NCBI GenBank assembly: GCA_030673825.1
Contig: JAUTCS010000115.1
Coordinates: 34,246 to 98,245 of the forward strand
From: Verrucomicrobiota bacterium JB024
Lineage (GTDB): Bacteria > Verrucomicrobiota > Verrucomicrobiia > Opitutales > Cerasicoccaceae
DNA length: 64,000 nt
Direction: 5' to 3'
The translations under genes and the position numbers were made by a program. Every line of letters begins with the position of its first letter. Position 1 is the first letter of the stretch. The notes under the pieces were generated by a model. That model had not been told where the DNA came from. It searched no databases and saw only the letters and a program-made list of their open reading frames with translations. Below are positions 62,140-64,000 of this stretch, one piece after another.

Positions 62140-62943
62140 TTAGCGGCGCAGGCGACGCAGGCCCAAGGCGATCAGCAGCGCGCCAAGGCCGACCATGATG
62201 CCGGTTTCATGCGGCTCGGGGATGGCCTCGATCTTGTAGCTGCCGAGGCCGACGGCCACACTTTGCCAGCCGTTGAGCATGACGCCGGTCTGGCCGGTTC
62301 CATCCGCGTTCAGGCTGTCGTCCACGTAGTTGCGAGTCGTGGAGGTCGTCTGCTTGACGCCAGTGACGCGGTCGGCAATCGAAGCCGAAAGGGTCACCGT
62401 GTTTGTATCTGTGTCCACGACCGAGTTGAAGCTCATGATGTCGCCGAACTCCACGCCGCTCAGGTTCAGGCTGGAGTAGGAGACCCAGCCGTAGCCGTTG
62501 GTGATGTTAATGCGACCGATCTCCAGGGTGGCGAGATCCAGGCTCATGCGGGCGTAGTAGCCCAGCGTGTTGCTGTCGTTGACCATCAGGAGCAGGCCGG
62601 TGAAGCGTTTGTCATTACCGCCCGTGGTGGGTACGGCAATATTCCATATGCTGCTGCTGACGGTGACGTCGCCGCTGAAGACGTCCGCTCCGGGTGTACT
62701 GCTGCTGTTATACAAGGCGGAACTGGGCTGGGCGCTCGTGGACGACATGCTGGATATCTGCATGAGCTTGGCTCCCGTGTTCACGCTGAAGCCCGGATTT
62801 GCCTCGGTGATGATCTGGAAGTTGTCGTCGAAGACACTTTGCTCAGTGAAGCTGAGTGGACCGATGGTGGCGGCGCTGGCGAGGCTGGCTGAGGTGAGAA
62901 TGGCTCCGGCGGTAAGTATCTGACGCAGGGTTCGGATGGGCAT
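62140..62943 (-). CDS. PEP-CTERM sorting domain protein
   Basis: 267 residues. A signal peptide (ILTAGAILTSASLASA) is followed by a beta-rich mid-region rich in Ser/Thr/Asn (about 25-235) and the C-terminal exosortase signal AIPEPHETG, hydrophobic IMVGLGALLIALGL, RRLRR. It is divergent from the rhamnosidase-like gene at 63050, with an AT-rich operator candidate between them. The same strand continues into the oxidoreductase and sulfatase genes. The function is unknown. Confidence 0.85.
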   Translation of the reverse strand: MPIRTLRQILTAGAILTSASLASAATIGPLSFTEQSVFDDNFQIITEANPGFSVNTGAKLMQISSMSSTSAQPSSALYNSSSTPGADVFSGDVTVSSSIWNIAVPTTGGNDKRFTGLLLMVNDSNTLGYYARMSLDLATLEIGRINITNGYGWVSYSSLNLSGVEFGDIMSFNSVVDTDTNTVTLSASIADRVTGVKQTTSTTRNYVDDSLNADGTGQTGVMLNGWQSVAVGLGSYKIEAIPEPHETGIMVGLGALLIALGLRRLRR

Positions 62944-63021
62944 GATGGATGGGGTGGGTGGTTTTTGTGTGATTGGGCGGTCGATAAAACCATGAAATAG
63001 ACCTTGTTCTTTTTGAATTGT

Positions 63022-63046
63022 TTTTGTATTAGTATAGAAAAATAAG
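63022..63046. promoter_or_regulatory. Block E AT-rich operator candidate (site 4)
   Basis: TTTTGTATTAGTATAGAAAA and flanking bases resemble the 51622 site but are more diverged. It lies in the divergent gap between the PEP-CTERM and rhamnosidase-like genes. Confidence 0.4.
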
Positions 63047-63049
63047 TCT

Positions 63050-64000
63050 ATGCAAGATTATTCTACTGACTCGATTCGCCTTGTTGATGAAATAGTGCCT
63101 ACGCACGCAGAATGGATATCTTCCGCCGGTTTTGCGTCTTCAAAAAACAGCTATGTTTGTTTCAGGGGAATGCTTAATCTGGAAGACGATTGTGATTTAA
63201 ATATCTATATAACAGCAAATAACAGATATCGGCTGTGGGTGAATGGAGACTTCATTGGCGATGGGCCGACGCCCTCGCCGTCCTGCTACGGGTATGTTGA
63301 TTCGTACGCTTTGCCCCAATCGACCCTGAGGCATAAAAATACTGTATGCGTATTGGTACATTATAACGGCATAGGGCGTGTTGATATGCCTGCGCTTCTG
63401 GCCGAAATCCGCAATGCCGACGGAGAGACGGTACTCGCCACCTCGGAAGAGTGGGAAGCTGAGCACAGCCCGGCGTGGGAGGCGCAGACGTATTCGTTTC
63501 GGATGAACTGGTTCGATCCCTGGCAGGAGTGGCTGGACGCGCGCCGGCTGCCTGCGGACTGGACGACGAGTTTGGAGCCCCGCTTTGCCAAGGCAGTGAA
63601 GGTACGGGAGTTTGCGGACCGCCGACTTTACCGGCGTAGCATTCCGCAGCTCGAGCGCCGGACGGTGGAAGCGGAGTCGATCGTACGTTGCGAAGAGCTG
63701 ACTGCGCTGGAGAACCGGGTGCGGACGGAGGACTTGAGTATCGCTTTGTCCATGCCGGGAGCGCCACTGCGGCGCACGCGCATCGAGCGTCCCAAGGCGC
63801 TGTTGGCCGGTGGCGTTAGCGGGGTGACCGTGCTGGAAGGGGCTCAACCCGGGCAGGCCGCCTATGATCCTGCGCTGGTGCTGGATTTTGGCCGTCAGGT
63901 CAAGGGCTGCCTGGAGCTCGAGGTCGAGGGGCCGTCCGGAGCGACGCTGGATGTCGGCTTCGCTGAGCAGCTCATTGACGGTTGGTTTAACAACAGCCTG
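63050..64000 (+). CDS. Alpha-L-rhamnosidase-like protein (GH78 type), 5' part
   Basis: 317 codons are open from the ATG at 63050 to the window end, with no stop. The N-terminal beta domain includes ITANNRYRLWVNGDFIGDGP, and a later concanavalin-like part has LVLDFGRQVKGCLELEVEG, the region that precedes the catalytic barrel in GH78 enzymes. The catalytic domain lies outside the window, so the activity is not shown. There is no signal peptide. Codon use in the first 110 codons is more AT-rich than later. Confidence 0.75.
   Translation, partial: MQDYSTDSIRLVDEIVPTHAEWISSAGFASSKNSYVCFRGMLNLEDDCDLNIYITANNRYRLWVNGDFIGDGPTPSPSCYGYVDSYALPQSTLRHKNTVCVLVHYNGIGRVDMPALLAEIRNADGETVLATSEEWEAEHSPAWEAQTYSFRMNWFDPWQEWLDARRLPADWTTSLEPRFAKAVKVREFADRRLYRRSIPQLERRTVEAESIVRCEELTALENRVRTEDLSIALSMPGAPLRRTRIERPKALLAGGVSGVTVLEGAQPGQAAYDPALVLDFGRQVKGCLELEVEGPSGATLDVGFAEQLIDGWFNNSL

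Noticed and set aside
1..64000. rRNA, tRNA, IS elements, integrases or attachment sites
   Set aside because: I looked for conserved RNA sequences, transposase motifs and long terminal repeats and saw none that I could support.

Overview
This 64 kb window is a GC-rich, gene-dense piece of a bacterial chromosome devoted almost entirely to breaking down complex, probably sulfated, polysaccharides. I would place it in the Verrucomicrobiota, most likely the Opitutia/Puniceicoccales. The reasons are five PEP-CTERM (exosortase-sorted) proteins, a giant PilX-like protein of the Verru_Chthon cassette A type, several formylglycine sulfatases, LacI-type regulators with an NPL..LMAELR-type hinge, and no SusC/SusD pair. 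This is inference from protein character only. I see no rRNA, tRNA, CRISPR array, IS element or origin.

Layout. Block A (1-12.6 kb): a LacI regulator, three sulfatases, a PEP-CTERM protein, a pseudopilin, a LamG plus clan GH-A glycosidase and a PHP metallohydrolase, tied together by ATTAACGTTA-type operators. Block B (12.6-18.4 kb): an AraC regulator divergent from an aldo/keto reductase, a zinc alcohol dehydrogenase and a leaderless GH95 alpha-fucosidase/galactosidase. Block C (18.4-36.4 kb): a second LacI regulator and eight copies of a 13-bp palindrome (TCGAACNGTTCGA), placed before an SGNH esterase, two clan GH-A enzymes, a GPH sugar symporter, a sialate-esterase-like protein, two PEP-CTERM proteins and the giant PilX-like protein with its partner. 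A GH26-like enzyme with three 180-residue repeats follows (36.7-39.8 kb), then a DUF457 membrane protein. Block D (40.9-45.1 kb): a third LacI regulator divergent from KDPG aldolase and KDG kinase genes, with two decayed sulfatase genes nearby. Then a DUF3302/HlyD/outer-membrane-factor export operon (45.3-48.4 kb). Block E (48.5-64 kb): an IclR regulator with an AT-rich TTTGTATTTA..AAACAAA motif, an SGNH esterase, a pseudopilin, two PEP-CTERM proteins, a lipoprotein glycosidase, a large protein of unknown function, a leaderless sulfatase, an FAD oxidoreductase and the start of a GH78-like alpha-L-rhamnosidase that runs off the window.

How the genes may work together. Secreted and surface glycosidases and esterases would cut the polymer outside, a GPH symporter would import oligomers, and leaderless sulfatases, GH95 and oxidoreductases would finish the job in the cytoplasm. 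KDPG aldolase and KDG kinase give an Entner-Doudoroff-type outlet. The recurring pattern is one dedicated regulator plus at least one PEP-CTERM protein plus one standalone pilin-like protein in each of three hydrolase blocks. This is the most interesting feature of the window and may stand in for the SusCD machinery of Bacteroidota.
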